Of a DNA stretch of 64,000 nt, positions 50,001-62,380 are shown piece by piece (the stretch's first letter is position 1; every line of letters begins with the position of its first letter). The DNA comes from Corticium candelabrum (Eukaryota > Porifera > Homoscleromorpha > Homosclerophorida > Plakinidae). Below the pieces are notes generated by a model. That model was not told the DNA's origin. It searched no databases and worked only from the letters and a program-made list of their open reading frames with translations. The DNA is taken from NCBI RefSeq assembly GCF_963422355.1, contig NC_085085.1:9931306-9995305 (forward strand), read 5' to 3'. Made by a program: the position numbers and the translations under genes.

Positions 50001-53000
50001 CATTTGACATATTGAGGTAATTAGCCCAACCCACTGTCTCAGAAAAGGTTTCCAATTGCTTCCAGATGTCATGGGAGAATAAACAGGAGGTGGTAGAGTT
50101 AGATAATAGCACTGAGCCATAACTGAAATGGACGAGTTCTCTTTTATCTTAAGGAAGTCTCAACGAATTGGATGAGCAGAATTCTTATAGTAGTGATGAA
50201 GATCATTACCCACAGTACTGTCGTTACATGAAATATAGCATATACAGTAAAGACTTTGCACACCTGCATTTGCTATAGTGGAATGACTTTGAAAATTAAT
50301 TAAACCGTATATTCAGTTTCTTGTGTTGTGTATAGTTGTAGGGACTGCATATGCAGTTCTGAGCGATAAAGAGAAGCGGAGGCAGTATGATCTATGGGGA
50401 CCTGAAGATTCACAGAGTAGGAGTAATTATCACACCAGGCACTATTATCAAGGTTAGACATACTGTATGTAATAGCTATGATATTGGTGGAATTTATATA
50501 GTATGCTGTGTGTAAATGACTAAGAAGGCAATTATTCAAGTGAGTCTTCTGAAATGGTCAAACGGGCATATAGCTGGGTTAGTTGTATTTGTATTTCTGG
50601 CAACACCTCTGCTTGATAACCACTGTAACGTTTCAACAAAATTTGTCAGCGTACTGTAGTTACTGAAATAGTCATGAGACATCAGACATATTCTGGGCAC
50701 TTTGGAGTTTACATTTAATAGGTGTCTGCTTGAATACTTGCTTGGGGCAATTATCTGGGCATAAAGATTTGTTCTTAATTTGCTTATGGTGCTTATCTGG
50801 TCAGTAGAGTGTGTTGAAAGTATGTGCTGACTAAACTACATGGAAAAATTTTGTGGAATCATCCGAATGCTACTTCTGAATGTCTTTTGGGCTACAGATT
50901 TTTGTGTATCTGTTTATCTTTTAGTCTCTTAGTGTTTACTAATCTTGCAGCTTTTGAACCTGAGCCATTATCACAGTTTAATTTTGTCATCATGGACAGC
51001 TTGGTAAATAGATGGACAAGTAGACTTAGAAACAAGCCGGTAGACACAAACTGGTTGAGCTAAGTAGTAGAATTGACCATATTTTCGTTGACTTGTATAG
51101 GAAGGGTAACAGAATTTAGATGTAGAATTGCTACAGTGTAGCAGTTGTCATTTGACCAAATATATTTTTAATTTTCTATTGGATACAGCATAATTGTGTT
51201 TTATGGTTTACAGGTGATTTTGATGCTGAAGAGATATTTAACAGGTTCTTTGGTCGTCGTGCATATTCAACCGGTTATAAATAAAATATTTTGCTCTCAG
51301 CAGTTGTTCATGAATTTCTTGTGTTATCAGATCTGTTTGCTGGTTCCTGGTCCACTACTAGTAATCGATATGAGGATGTAGGCAATGAAATGGTATGGTA
51401 GGAGGTGCTGTACAAGCACTGTGTCGTGTTTGAAATATCTAACTTGTGTATAGACTGCAGAATATTTTAGTCGAGTCTTGCCTCTCTTAGCAATACTACT
51501 GATGACTATGATAGCGACTGCCATTACTGTATTGTATCAAGAGAATCCTCCATTTAGTCTGCATCGAACTCGGTATGTATACCTTGTTATTAGCTTTTGG
51601 CTGTACAAAGTGTTTGGGTGCAAGCTGTCATGGGCATATTTAGTGATGTGAGAAGGCACACTGTTTAGTAGCTTTGGGTGGTTGGATGGAATGGGAGCTA
51701 TGCTTTAAGCTGTTCTGATGTGCTTCAAGCTACATCTTGCCCATATGCTTACTACTTTGAGCAAGTTACAAAATCATAAATTAATTTTTACGATATAGAT
51801 TTTGATGTAGATTTATTTATTGGTTTTCAAGTGAGAGGTTTGGTTGCGTAGCTGGGCTGGTGACACTGAAGATTATTGAGGTCATTTGATCGTTCATCAA
51901 AATCGAATTTTGTTTATTATTCATATGTTTACCCTTCAGTTCTCGCAGCTTAAAAGAACTTATTTCCTCTTGTGGTTTTAATGTACATGATGTATTTATG
52001 GCACATATTTTCTCTTCTAACCACCAGGTCTGCACACTGGTACATTGCCACGCATCTTGTTTTCCTGTTTTCCTCATTTGAGTAGCTTCTTGTAAAGGGG
52101 CAGGCAATACTTGTTTGTGGAACGTTTCTGTGACTGATAACTGTTTAAAATGGTTAGACACTTCCTTGGCTGAGTTTTTTTTGTCTTGTTTATTGATAAC
52201 AGTCAGAAGCAACTCTTCCTCTGTAAGCTCTATATAAGATGAAAGACAATTATTTTTATTTGTCTGATTGCTGTTTGGCGTTGGTTGACACAAAACAGTT
52301 TATCTAAATACTCTAATTTCATAAATGTTCGGCATACATTTTATTTCGACAATTTCGGCAAAGGGTCTGCCATGCCCAAATTAAATGCCCTCCCAAATTT
52401 AATGCCCATTCAAATGTTGGATCACTTTCTCCTGAAACATTCAAAACAGACATTACTAGTACTATTAGTATATGTACTGTAAGCACATTCATATGTTTGC
52501 CAAAAATCTGGGCAACTGTCAGCACTTTGACCAAACAAATAAAATGTGAAATTACTACTATATTACAATCTTTTGCATTTTCTCTAGAAAGCAAACATCA
52601 GGGCCTCGCCTATTGTCTATGCCTCCGTAGAGACGATATTATTAGGTTGTGTATGATCCTTCAGCATCTTTTGCAGGACTGCAAGTATGCCGGCTGCCTT
52701 CTATCCTTGACAAATGTGTGCTGATGATGTCTTCAACATAGCAATCATGTCAATCATTCATCTTGCATGGATTGTTTTCAGATTCGATAAACATAGATCT
52801 GGTTGAACTGCAGCCACTGCTTGATTTGTGTTAGTATTATCAAACTCTTGAATAGCAGATGCAACAAGGTTTCCATAGCAGTTGGTAAACGCGTTCTTCA
52901 ATTGATCCTTAAATTGCCCGTTGACACTGAGGTTGAGGGGCGGAGCTCACTGGTGCAGTTACCTGGTACATATTCCAACTCAAACCAGCCTCTCTAAACT

Positions 53001-55056
53001 CATCCAGAACATCTGCTGTGCGATGTGCCTTGTAGACATCCAGGATCACCAAACCACGTTGAACTTGAGGGAGTTTGAGCTGTGCTTTCACTGCTGTGGC
53101 CCATGGTTTCAGAATCTTCAAGACGTATCTTCTAACCGTGTCGTGCGTAGACCAATGTGACGAATAATGCCAGATGTCCCAGCCTTCCGGAAAGTTCACT
53201 TATCGTGGAGGATGGCAGCGTTCTGTTGTGCCTTGATGTAAGAGCTGAGGGTCAAGCAAATCTCCACATATTGTACAGGCCAGTCTACTGCGACACTGGC
53301 ACAATAGGCACACCAGTTTCATCGATGTTGATAATGAGCTGCAGAGGAATGTTAAATTGTTTCACCGTAGCAGTGATTTGCTTGAGGTACTTGGCTTTCA
53401 ACGTCTGAAAATTGTCTGGTAACTTTTTGGTGGCCTTGGTTCCCCGTCTCTTGCAGAAATTCAATTTTCTCAGAATGGAGTTTGCCCAAAACTTGTTGAG
53501 ATGAACACCACCTCTGTTTTCAACTAAAACAGAGGGCTCCCGTGTGCGCGAACTATGCCCAACGCGTTGCCAATGTAATTCTGCGATTGACAATGCTTCC
53601 TGACGAGCGGATGGCTAAGAGGAGTCGACGTACCATGCCGTCAAGTTCTTTGCCAAAGCATTAGCGGGCGACCATGCAAGCTATGCGGTATAGCAGAGAT
53701 TTTTGTCGGATCGACAACCTTCGCCAGGTCTTGATTGAATTACTTCTGCATTCCTTGAATCATCGAATGTCTAATCTCATGACCCAATTCAACTGCAAAG
53801 TGCTTTGTCGTTGCCTTCAATCCGTGCTCATTGGCATAACGAGCAATCTTCGCTCGTAGTTCAGGTGCATACCGATGGTAAGATCTACGCTTCCTCTTTT
53901 CACACTGATTTCCTAACAAATCTTTCTCAATCTCGCTGTTCGCAGCAGTACAGACAGCACCATTGTCGTGAGTTTTGGCCTGATTCGGATCAGGCAAGCC
54001 GAGAACCTTTGGTTGTTGAAGCGACCTTGCAGGGAAGGGTTTTTCTTGCCGATCCAATGAGTAATGCCGACATACTGTTTAGGATATTTGTGCTTCACCA
54101 CGTACCTTGAAGTACTAGTAGTACAAACGTATTGAGCTGAGCTGGCACCAGAGCACAATATAAGTATCATGGGACTTTGACACCTAAAATCAAGAATTCG
54201 AACTTCCACACCGCATGTTGTGCTAATCAGGACTACTTACGTAGGAGTAGTTTAGCATTCGCTGAATGATATGATATGTGTCTAGTACTTTATTTAGTAT
54301 GTGAAGGATCCTGCAAACCACCTTACGCCGAAAAGTAATGTACGCCGTAATAACAGCAGCCTAATTTGTCGAAAGTTTAGATCGACGAACATTTATGAAA
54401 TTAGAGTAGAATAATAATCCATAATTCAGAAACATTTTATTTATGGGAAATTGGCTAATAGACACTAATAGTAGACAATTACAGCTCAGTATGAATCAGC
54501 TGTGTGAAGCACTGGTGACCTCTTGTAAAGTTGCTGTACAGATTAGGTTGGACAGTCTACATGCTTTATGTGTTTTCTGCACAGATGTATGTTGTGCTAT
54601 TATAGCTGTTGCTATTTGTTGTTTGCCATGTTTTGACACTGTATTGTCCCATTGTATTGACGCCTGATTTACAGACAGGTAACAGTTGTGGTGCTAAAAA
54701 TTTTACTTTCTGCAGATCTTATCATGATGTGAGGGACACTCAAACTCGTCCACATGTAATTCGTTACTATGTACAAAGTGATTTTTCAGAAAAGTATGCC
54801 AAGTCATTGCCAAAGTTAGAAGCAGACGTAGAAAGAGAATATATTTCCTATCTCAGACAAAGTTGCTTTTTAGAAAAGCAGCAGAGTGAGATGAAGCAGC
54901 TATTTGATATCAATTTGTGCACTTGCTAACTTTAGTTTCCTAGGAAATGAACAGATGATGTGGGCCAGATATCATCAGGATAAAAGAGCATACGTTAGAG
55001 CATCTGAAATGCCATTGCCGAACTGTGAGCAACTGCACGTATTTGTAAATGGATAG
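44045..55056 (+). CDS. DNAJB12/14: DNAJB12/DNAJB14-type ER-membrane J-protein
   Basis: Exons: 44045-44180, 44243-44414, 44505-44589, 44662-44722, 50336-50452, 51214-51273, 51331-51377 (or to 51392), 51454-51572, 54716-54885, 54944-55056; all join in phase. The start MDATNRVEAVRCFQFAKKCL matches the family's N-terminal helical repeat. The J domain begins CKDYYKVLGVSKDVSDLDLK and has HPDKN and GTAYAVLSDKEKRRQYD. One membrane helix (VLPLLAILLMTMIATAITVL) precedes a DUF1977-type domain (YYVQSDF, LEADVEREYISYLR, SCFLEKQQ). The usual Gly/Phe region is short. Family role: recruits Hsp70 to the cytosolic face of the ER for membrane-protein quality control. Introns 4 (5.6 kb) and 8 (3.1 kb) are swollen by transposons. 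Confidence 0.92.
45007..46629 (-). mobile_element. Tc1-family DNA transposon, nearly intact
   Basis: Exactly 1,623 bp between TA duplications (45005-45006 and 46630-46631). The 27-bp terminal inverted repeats begin cagctgtggccaaaa and differ at a single base. It lies in intron 4 of the J-protein gene, in opposite orientation to it. Near-perfect ends and one simple break in the transposase suggest a recent insertion. Confidence 0.96.
45271..46298 (-). pseudogene. Tc1 transposase, single frameshift
   Basis: N-terminal half: MAKTRNYTEAERIR, paired helix-turn-helix region and GRRTGRP hook. C-terminal half (from about 45885 down): LWSDESSF, FQQDNAPCHT and NPIENLW supply a DD34E triad. The halves are in different frames; the break lies at a run of A residues (minus strand) near 45880-45890 and looks like loss of one base. 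Length is otherwise normal for Tc1 (about 340 residues). A sequencing error at the homopolymer is possible. Confidence 0.93.
46632..47224. other. Intron sequence, nothing recognised
   Basis: Intron 4 of the J-protein gene between the Tc1 element and the inverted element pair. Confidence 0.5.
47225..47942 (+). mobile_element. ~715-bp TIR element, copy A
   Basis: Begins taccgtatttccgtgcattt and ends gcggaaatatggcac, an inverted match of the same ends. Within each end, sub-repeats of the type ggtataccagcatgc occur. The central part is a pyrimidine-rich stretch; its reverse strand can encode an acidic peptide. A second copy lies in opposite orientation 70 bp away. Confidence 0.75.
48016..48726 (-). 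mobile_element. ~711-bp TIR element, copy B (inverted relative to copy A)
   Basis: Its reverse complement aligns with copy A over essentially the full length, for example gaacggatgcagcatagatc at about 48564 against gatctatgctgcatccgttc at about 47361. The copies differ by many substitutions and small indels, so the pair is not a fresh duplication. Confidence 0.75.
48932..49596. mobile_element. 665-bp element with ~37-bp inverted repeats
   Basis: The left end ctaaagtccgttcaaagaat (48932) is repeated inverted at the right end (finishing at 49596); about 36 of 37 bases match. Between them is an open frame (to 49353, plus) with a basic-to-acidic protein ending ENSSDSEEILLGDDEND. The protein was not recognised. 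The near-identical ends suggest a fairly young insertion. Still within intron 4 of the J-protein gene. Confidence 0.75.
49597..50335. other. Intron sequence, nothing recognised
   Basis: AT-rich end of intron 4 of the J-protein gene, up to the acceptor tatag at 50335. Confidence 0.5.
52700..54060 (-). pseudogene. Decayed pogo/Tigger-like transposase (DDE_1/CENP-B type)
   Basis: In intron 8 of the J-protein gene, antisense. From the N-terminus (54057 downwards): basic KRKRRSYHRYAPELRAKIAR with a helix-turn-helix-like region; then LNKFWANSILRKLNF, TKKLPDNF and IINIDETGVPIVPVS (53593-53285), the first catalytic Asp; then LVILDVYKAHRTADVL (53199-52909), the second Asp with following His; then VNGQFKDQLKNAF and LKTIHAR. 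At least three frame changes and a stop break it. Wording matches pogo-type DDE proteins; terminal repeats were not located. Confidence 0.8.
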
Positions 55057-55369
55057 ATATGACTTGAATAGTTTGCTCATTATCTTTTGTAATGGTGTAA
55101 ATGGAAGCAGTCATATGCATTTTGTGAGACTTCCACTTATTGCGTTTTTGTTTCGAGTACAGCCTACTAAAATAATTTAATATAAATTTAATGTGCTTTA
55201 CCATTGAATGCATTTACTAATTTCTCCCCCTATGTAGATGGTACATTTACGGCTAATGAATGTATTCCTAGTTATTAGATCTCATCTGTTGACATTACCA
55301 GATCTACAATGAATAGAATATCGATATGATTTTTTAGACTGTTTTGTAGACTAGACGTCAAAACAGGTC

Positions 55370-56120
55370 TTGCACAACAAATTATTGAAATTGAGTACCG
55401 GCGGTTTTGTGCCACAATTCAAAGTTTCCCCCAGATATGAAAGGGTCCCCCTGGAGTACATGGATTATGGTGGTTTTTGTTGCTTGACTGCCATTCTGTT
55501 TTCTTGCAAGGTACTGCTCAGAGTTTGGAGGATTATACCATCTACCTCCCCAGCTTTCCAGCTTCATCACCACCACTGACATTGAAGCAGTTGGAAGCTT
55601 CAATGAGCCAAATCTACTGTGTGACTAGAAACCATGCCGGTTTAGACCAGACCATGATGATTGCCAAACTACCAGTAGCTATTGTGCATGCTGGCAGTCA
55701 TACTGCAATAACAACATACACCTGCTACTCTAGAGGAAGGCCGACATTAAAGAGCACGGCCAATTGTATGGCTTTAGTGACTGTACAAGGTCGTAGGGAT
55801 AACCCAGCTGCTTGGGCCATTTGAAGTTTTATAGTTTTTCAGTCTAAGATTTTTGAAACTTTAGTTAATGAAGACATAGGTGATTAAGTGATATCTATTT
55901 ATTATGTATAGGATAGATACCCTGACAGAGGGGACTGTGCGGCTGTAAGAAGAAGCCGAGGAAGCACTGATGGGTTTGAGGGCGCTTATGTGGTTGAGGG
56001 TGAAGCCCAATATCAACCCCGCTTCCAGGTTCTCTCAGGGAGTTACAGTTGCATAGTTCCTGAGGACAGGGTGTCTATAGACCAGACATGCCCATATTTA
56101 TTAGCTTGGGTGTAGCCATG
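55370..56120 (+). other. Coding-like fragments of unknown nature upstream of the Crypton remnant
   Basis: Three plus-strand blocks look protein-like: FVPQFKVSPRYERVPLEYMD (from about 55400), LTLKQLEASMSQIYCVTRNH (about 55570-55820), and after a gap DRYPDRGDCAAVRRSRGSTD through IVPEDRVSIDQTCPYLLAW (about 55913-56115). They are in different frames. I do not recognise them. They may be an upstream part of the same element, or a degraded host gene. Confidence 0.35.
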
Positions 56121-56339
56121 CATTATTTAAGTAATGACAGGACATCCACACAGGGACTGGCTGCTGTTTCCGATAAGCTTGTGGTTACACAAACACGTGC
56201 TGTGCTGAAGCACGTAGTTGGCTTAGTTGACTTACTTCAGTTACAGCTAGTGGCATGCACGTGTAAGATGGCAGAAGACAGTTCTTTCTGGTCTCATTTG
56301 TCTGCAAGTCAGATTGCTTGTTTGAAGTATGGCTGCAAA

Positions 56340-57370
56340 AAGATTTGTACGATATTGAAGACTTCCAATTGAGCACAGATCAATCCAGAAATCGATTTGC
56401 ATGTGTTTTGAGTAAAGAAATTGATCGAGCTATCAAAGAGAGAATACCATCCAAAACAAAAAAAGTTGTGGGCCATGACAATTTTTTGTTCTTGGTGTGA
56501 CATTCGTGGACATTTCAAAGAATTGGAACTGGACAACATAACACTGGTTCAACTCGTGATGTACTGCCTACAATTGTCATGGAAGCACGGCTCAGAATTG
56601 TTCCCGTTGCCCTCCCAGTACACTGGTTATGTTGATAGCTGGCATGCAACGTCACTTCAAAGAACATGGTCAGCCTACTTTATCGATTCTTGCAGATAAG
56701 GATGCTCGATTTACTCAAACACGTTGTGCCCTAGATGCTAGAATGAAAGAGTTGACAAAACAAGGAGTGGGAGTGACACGTAGAAAAGCTGAACCGCTGA
56801 CTCCTGATCAAGAGAATGAACTGTGGGAAAAGGGAATCTTCCATATGACACTGGGTGGGGTTTGCTTTATGTAGTGTTTTAGTACAACTGCAAATTGTTT
56901 GGAATGCGAGGAAGTGACAAACATTGTTGCTGTTTAGTGGTAGAAGCACCAAAAACTTCCAAAGGGGTCTTGCACAGCGGAGGATACAAAGCAAGGATTT
57001 AAAAATTTACTCAAATGGTGATGAACTCCAAGACAGATGTGTTGTTGATTTGCATTTGCACTACTTCTTACTGATTCCAGAAACAGGTAATTTTTATTGG
57101 AAGCCACTTGGAGATAAAACTCCAAGGTTTCGCAAGAACAAGTTAGCTGGCTTGGCGAAAGAGATGTGTGCAAAAGCAGGATTTGTTGGTAGCTATAGGA
57201 ATCATTCAGGGAAAGCCAGTTGTGCCACAGAATTGTTCAACCAAAATGTGGATGAACAACTCACCATGAGACAAACTGGAAACAGAAGCAATTTCTGTAC
57301 GGTAGTACAAAAGGCCTGGTGCCAGTCATGACATACTGGTATCAAGAATATTGCAAGCCCCTTGCAAAGT
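56340..57370 (+). pseudogene. Decayed Crypton-like tyrosine recombinase
   Basis: Blocks in order, with frameshifts: NRFACVLSKEIDRAIKERI and PSKTKK (core-binding start), FCSWCDIRG, ADKDARFTQTRCALDARMKE, then LTPDQENELWEKGIF, CKLFGMRGSD (56890-56930), FYWKPLGDKTPRF, and YRNHSGKASCATELF with RQTGNRS. This is the DUF3504-type recombinase fold of Cryptons. The R of the usual NHSxRAT is K here (NHSGKAS). It lies about 1.3 kb beyond the J-protein stop codon. Confidence 0.75.
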
Positions 57371-57390
57371 AGCAAAGATTGACCAAGATG

Positions 57391-57825
57391 ATTCAAAATC
57401 ACAGATGACTATCAGCAGGTGCCAAGATGTCAATTATACTGAAACTGGAGGGACTAGAATAAAGGAAAAGGAGAAGGGCATCTTTGTTTTTTCTGGAAAT
57501 GTGGTAATAGATTTTAACTTTGGAAAATAATTTGAATTAGATTGTGGTGTTCTGTAATTTTTGCATTGTACTCAATAAAGCAATTATAACAAGTAAGCTG
57601 TTCAATCTGCCTGCAAACATCAAAGAAAATATTTCATGATACATTCATGTATGTTCCAAAAATGGAATACATGCTTGTCAAGGTGTAAGGGCAATCCTAT
57701 GAGTTGAGGTAAGACATTTGGACACTTTGAGCATTTTAATAGATTACATGCACAAGGGCACAGCAAGGTACTTCCTCAGGCAGCATATGTAAGTGTGCGG
57801 GTGCATGCAAGCAGTCAATAAAGAA
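57391..57825. other. Intergenic, nothing recognised
   Basis: AT-rich flank between the Crypton remnant and the next MITE. Confidence 0.5.
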
Positions 57826-58079
57826 TACCGTATAACCGGTTATTTCTGTGATCATTGTAAATTCTGCAAAGACATCACAGAGCGCACAAATAGAATTTTC
57901 AGATATTTAGCCCTTTCCTTGGAGTCCTAAGAACTTACTGTTCCAACACATCTACATGTGTGTACCAGTAACTGTCTTCCTGGTTGGAATGCAGAAATTT
58001 AATTTGCAGTAATTAAAATGCTTGTCTAAATTCTCAAATCGCAGTAATTTAGACTACAGAAATAACTGTTTATACGGTA
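57826..58079. mobile_element. 254-bp MITE with ~23-bp inverted ends
   Basis: Left taccgtataaccggttattt; right end in reverse complement taccgtataaacagttattt, both continuing ctg. No open frame. The class is not clear. Confidence 0.7.
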
Positions 58080-58734
58080 GTCATTTCTTGCTGTGTGTCA
58101 ACCTTGTTCCCTTAGGTTTTAGCAATCCCTAAAGCCCTCTTCATTTTAGTAGAAAAAGGTTTTCAACTGGCGAGCGAAACGAGCCTTTCTCTTTTCATGT
58201 CAATTGAAAGTTGTGATATACTGTAATTGCCTGTAATAATGCCCATGCCCGTATTAACACCCATGAGCAAGCAGGTCAGAACTTTAGGTCCGAAAACGCC
58301 CATGCCCATGTCTATGCCCGGAATATACATGCGCAGAATAAACACAATGGTGTCTGAAGAACATCTGTCTTCTTCTGTGTGTGTTTGATGAGCTGGTGTC
58401 AGTGTTGAGTGAAAGTCCTTAACACTAGACTCATTTCTTCAACTCATTTTTTGTTGCAATTACGGATACTGATGCTGTTGCCAGGCTTCAGGGTGACAAC
58501 TCTGGTTTGCGTGTGTAGTATTTAGTTTCTGCATGTATGCTGATGCTGTAAGGATACCAGTGTACCTTTGATCTTGCAAATTGATAATTGCAGGCATTTA
58601 TGGTAGTTCTGTTTTTGAGTGTTTAGATGATGACTGGTCAAACGACAGCATTTTGCAACCATGTTTAAGCTTGGGACTAAAATAATGCCCATGCTCTAGT
58701 ATACGCTGAAAAAAAGAGGTTCTTTATATTTGTT

Positions 58735-59520
58735 TGTTTGTTTGTTTGTTACTGGACAGGCTCACGCAAAATGTGTGGATGGATTTTGATGAAATTTGAC
58801 AGAATGATACAACTTTGATACAGAAACAAAATTGGTTAATTTTTGGCATTAATCTAAATCAGGGTCCTCTGTTAAGAGGTTGGCTTTCCTGAGAACTTCC
58901 TGACAAGAAAAGCGAGATAACTTCCAAATTTGCTTCAGCAGACCTTACTATCTCTGTGAAGAGTAACTGTATTTATTCTCTTACTTTTTGCAGCTCGTCT
59001 TGAAGGGGTTGCTGTGACGTACTGTGAATGATAGAGACTTGCAGGGCATGGAGTCACGGCGTCGTTGAAGCAATCCGTGGTTCCTCACATGTAGATGAAT
59101 TTTGATGAAATTTGGCAGGATGATAGAACTTTGATAGAGGAATAATTGATTAGCTTTGGGGATTAGTCCAATGTCTTTAAACGATATATGGACATGCTAA
59201 GGTGAACATAGAAGCTTTTCTAATAGTTGCCATGGAAACAATTATTAATGCATTAAGAGTTAATTGAGGTACCAAGTGCTGTCTAGTTTACTTATTTATC
59301 TATTTATTTATATATTTATTATATACAAACGTCAGCTATCTTCATCTAGATGTAAGGCTAAATGGGGAGACGGATCGACATAATGATGCTGCCAGACATA
59401 TGCAATTTTGACTAGACAACATATGCGCTACTGCATCATGGGTCTCCTCTCAAGGAGTTGACTCTATTGGAATTTCTTGGCAAGAAGAGTGAGATAACTT
59501 CCAAATTGCTCCCATATGGA
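58735..59520. repeat. Diverged tandem/dispersed repeat block with (TTTG)n
   Basis: A (GTTT)n run at about 58731-58750 is followed by a segment (tggattttgatgaaatttg...) that reappears at about 59093-59170, and gagataacttccaaatttgc at about 58913 reappears at about 59490. The block looks like an old, partly duplicated non-coding repeat. Confidence 0.5.
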
Positions 59521-61729
59521 ACTAGGTAAAGACAATGAGTGATGGGAACATAAATCTAGAAGAAAAAAGTTTGTTAATTGGGTTTCCGCACAAGTGCTCA
59601 TGACAGGAATTACCTATGCAACCTTGCTTGCTACAACACAATGTTACACAAACATCTACTAGTTTTAGAAGTTATTGTCTTTTGGAACAGTAACAAGGGG
59701 ATAAGGTGTAAAGTATATGTACAGGGATCTAGAACAGGGGTGGGCGTATTAGTATGGCGGGCTAATGGATATGTGCTAATTGTTCAATTGGACTATATCA
59801 AGACTGTTAGACTTGCTTATACATGCGGTGACCACAGGCGCTACAATGGATATAACTTATCTATCTCCACTTACTGGTTTTGTTTGCTTTAATTTGGAGA
59901 ACTTCTAGCACTGTCTTACGCAGTTGGTTTAAATTAATTGAGTTTGATCTTAAATGGTAGTTTGGCTCCAACCATGGAAGGCTGGCAACACTGCTGTAGA
60001 CCATCTGTCATCAGTGTGTCCTGTCGTTCGTGCTGGTCCTTCTTTGCTGCTGTTAGTTTCAGAACTTGGTGAATGATCATTGTGCTTTGTGCTTTGTCCA
60101 GCAGCCAATCTTTTCTCTGCTTATCATCCTCTACCTTTATTGGGACATGATGGATGCATTTCTGCCACCAATCAGGTGTTGTTATGGGCCACAAATGTGT
60201 TGATCTCCTATATCATCTCGATGGAATTGAGTTCACAATGAGTGATGGGAAGCCACAGAACACCGTGCCAGAATTTCTCTGCATGCTGTAGTGTCTGTAG
60301 AATGCACATCTCAATGGTCATTTATGTGCTTCCATACCAATCATAGTTAGTCCAGATGTCGGTGTGAACACGCTCTACGTCTGTCATCATTGTCAATTAG
60401 AAGGTCGATCATTTGATAGCTGGAAAAGTTGAAAAGACAGATAGAGGCGTGATACCCTGACATTAACTTTGCAGTCTGTTGGTACTGTACGGGCTCGGAG
60501 TCAGGGGAATACGCTTGCCTACAAGCACAGACGACTCTTGCAGTATTCACACTGTACGACACAATGGAGTGCACCAGATCTTACCTGTTTTACGCACGCA
60601 ACCCGTTCGTTCCTCCACGCGCTCTGGATGGAGTACTTTGCTGTCTTACCAGACTAGCAGCTGACCGTCGCATACCAGACGGTTTTTGCCACTCCTAGGA
60701 TCACATCACGCCTCAGGTGTAGAAGTCAAGTGTGACTTGTTTTTTCACTGTCAGAGTCGTCTGAAGGTCTAGATTCGTCTCCGATCTAGACTCTCGTGTC
60801 TGCCATGCGGGTGACCAGAGTTGTATAGATACTCACCTGGAAGTATGATATATGCAGCGGTATAGGGTTTGGCCAGTTTACATAACAAATAGTTCCCGCT
60901 ACCAAATAGTCCCTGTACAGTGTAGGAACCGGGGGGGACAGTGGGGAAGGGCCCCTCTCAACTTTTTCAGCTGAAATTGAGAAATCATAAACTCTTAAAA
61001 TCTGTCCAATTACCTGCTGATATACAGAGATGACAGACGTAGAAATTGATAACACTGACGTGACTAGGTATGATTAATTAACTTAATACATTCAGCCTTG
61101 TGGCCAATACCACGCCCTCCTGGGCAAATTTGTGCCCCCTCAACGAAATCAAGGTTCCTATACGTCTATGTAGCCAAGAGAGGTTCGCAGCCCATGTCTC
61201 AGACGTCCACTGCGCGTGCGTGCATTGGACCAATGTTAAACTGTGTGTTAGCCACGTGACCGTGTAGTCTGATTGGGTAATTTGCTTCTACGTTCGTGTG
61301 TTTCTCAGAAAATGTACAGACACTGTCTAGCTCGACCGCTAACGACAGCAATTCACAAACGCAGAGCATCAGTAAGAGCACGAAGGATGGACAGGTCAGT
61401 AGATAGACAGTCCTGTAACTGTAGTGGACTCGCAATATCAATGTGATTGATAGCTACACTTGCTTGGAACAGCGACAGCCTGAAAGCGTATCTACAGATA
61501 CGTGTAAATAGATTCTGTTGCACGAAGGCGTATAGCCTGTGTCACATGTACATGTCAAACAGGAATGGTAACTAGTGTATCAAAAGGAAGCCCTAGATAA
61601 TAGCTACATAATGCATGATAATTAAATAATGCATGCTCAATTTGCACGATCATGATCAGGCGAGGACGCGTACCGGACTAAGTTTACAAACGCCATCATG
61701 GTGAGATCATGCACCCCTCGAGCACGTTG
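59521..61729. other. Mostly uncharacterised; one minus-strand coding-like fragment
   Basis: On the minus strand 60194-59934 reads MWPITTPDWWQKCIHHVPIK followed by a charged, helical stretch (WLLDKAQSTMIIHQVLKLTA). It looks protein-like, but no splice-supported gene or family was recognised. The rest shows no gene. Confidence 0.3.
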
Positions 61730-61893
61730 TTAGGGTGTATTTCTTTTACCTAATCCAACTAATCCATTTAGATGGATTAGCTAATCCAGCTCATCCAGCT
61801 AATCCAGCCGATATGCGGATTAGACGGATTAGATGGATTAGCTAATCCATCTAATCTGGATTAGTTGGATTAGGTAAAAGAAATGAACCCTTA
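61730..61893. mobile_element. Near-palindromic 164-bp MITE built of TAATCCA units
   Basis: Left arm tagggtgtatttcttttacc then taatccaactaatcca; right arm is its inverse, ending ggtaaaagaaatgaaccctta. The interior is made of variants of ATTAGATGGATTAGCTAATCC, so the whole can fold into one hairpin. Confidence 0.75.
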
Positions 61894-62380
61894 GCTTCGC
61901 TGACTCTACGTAGACTGAGACTCACTCATGTGCCATATCCCGGCCAAGCTAGGGCCTGTGCATCTTTCTTTTATTCTTCGTGATCCGAACGATTTCTGAC
62001 AAATGGGATCCGAGCTGTATACACTTTTTAAAAAATCAAGTTGACAACAACGCAATAGCTATTATCTCGCATCGGCTACTGTGTCAACTAGAAATGAACT
62101 CTTCTCTTACCAAATTTCGCTGGCACCACTATGATGTCGTACATTAGTTGTAATATTTGCAATTACAGTATAACTTAATTTACTTCCACTATATCTCGAT
62201 GTGCTGGAGCCTGCGCTACCGGCTACATGTCCTGGACGCAAACTCCGATGGCAATCGTACAAATGAGGACAATTGAGGTGAATATGGTTGGGGTGGCCAC
62301 AGATGAAAAACAATCGGCCAGATGTCTTCTGCATTATTTGACCGCGACCGCGACTCCAAACAGACTTCTGTTAGCTACCA

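Noticed and set aside
62107..62334. Minus-strand frame with a Cys/His pattern (CGHPNHIHLNC)
   Set aside because: It resembles a zinc knuckle, but spacing is off, there is no splice context, and it is short.
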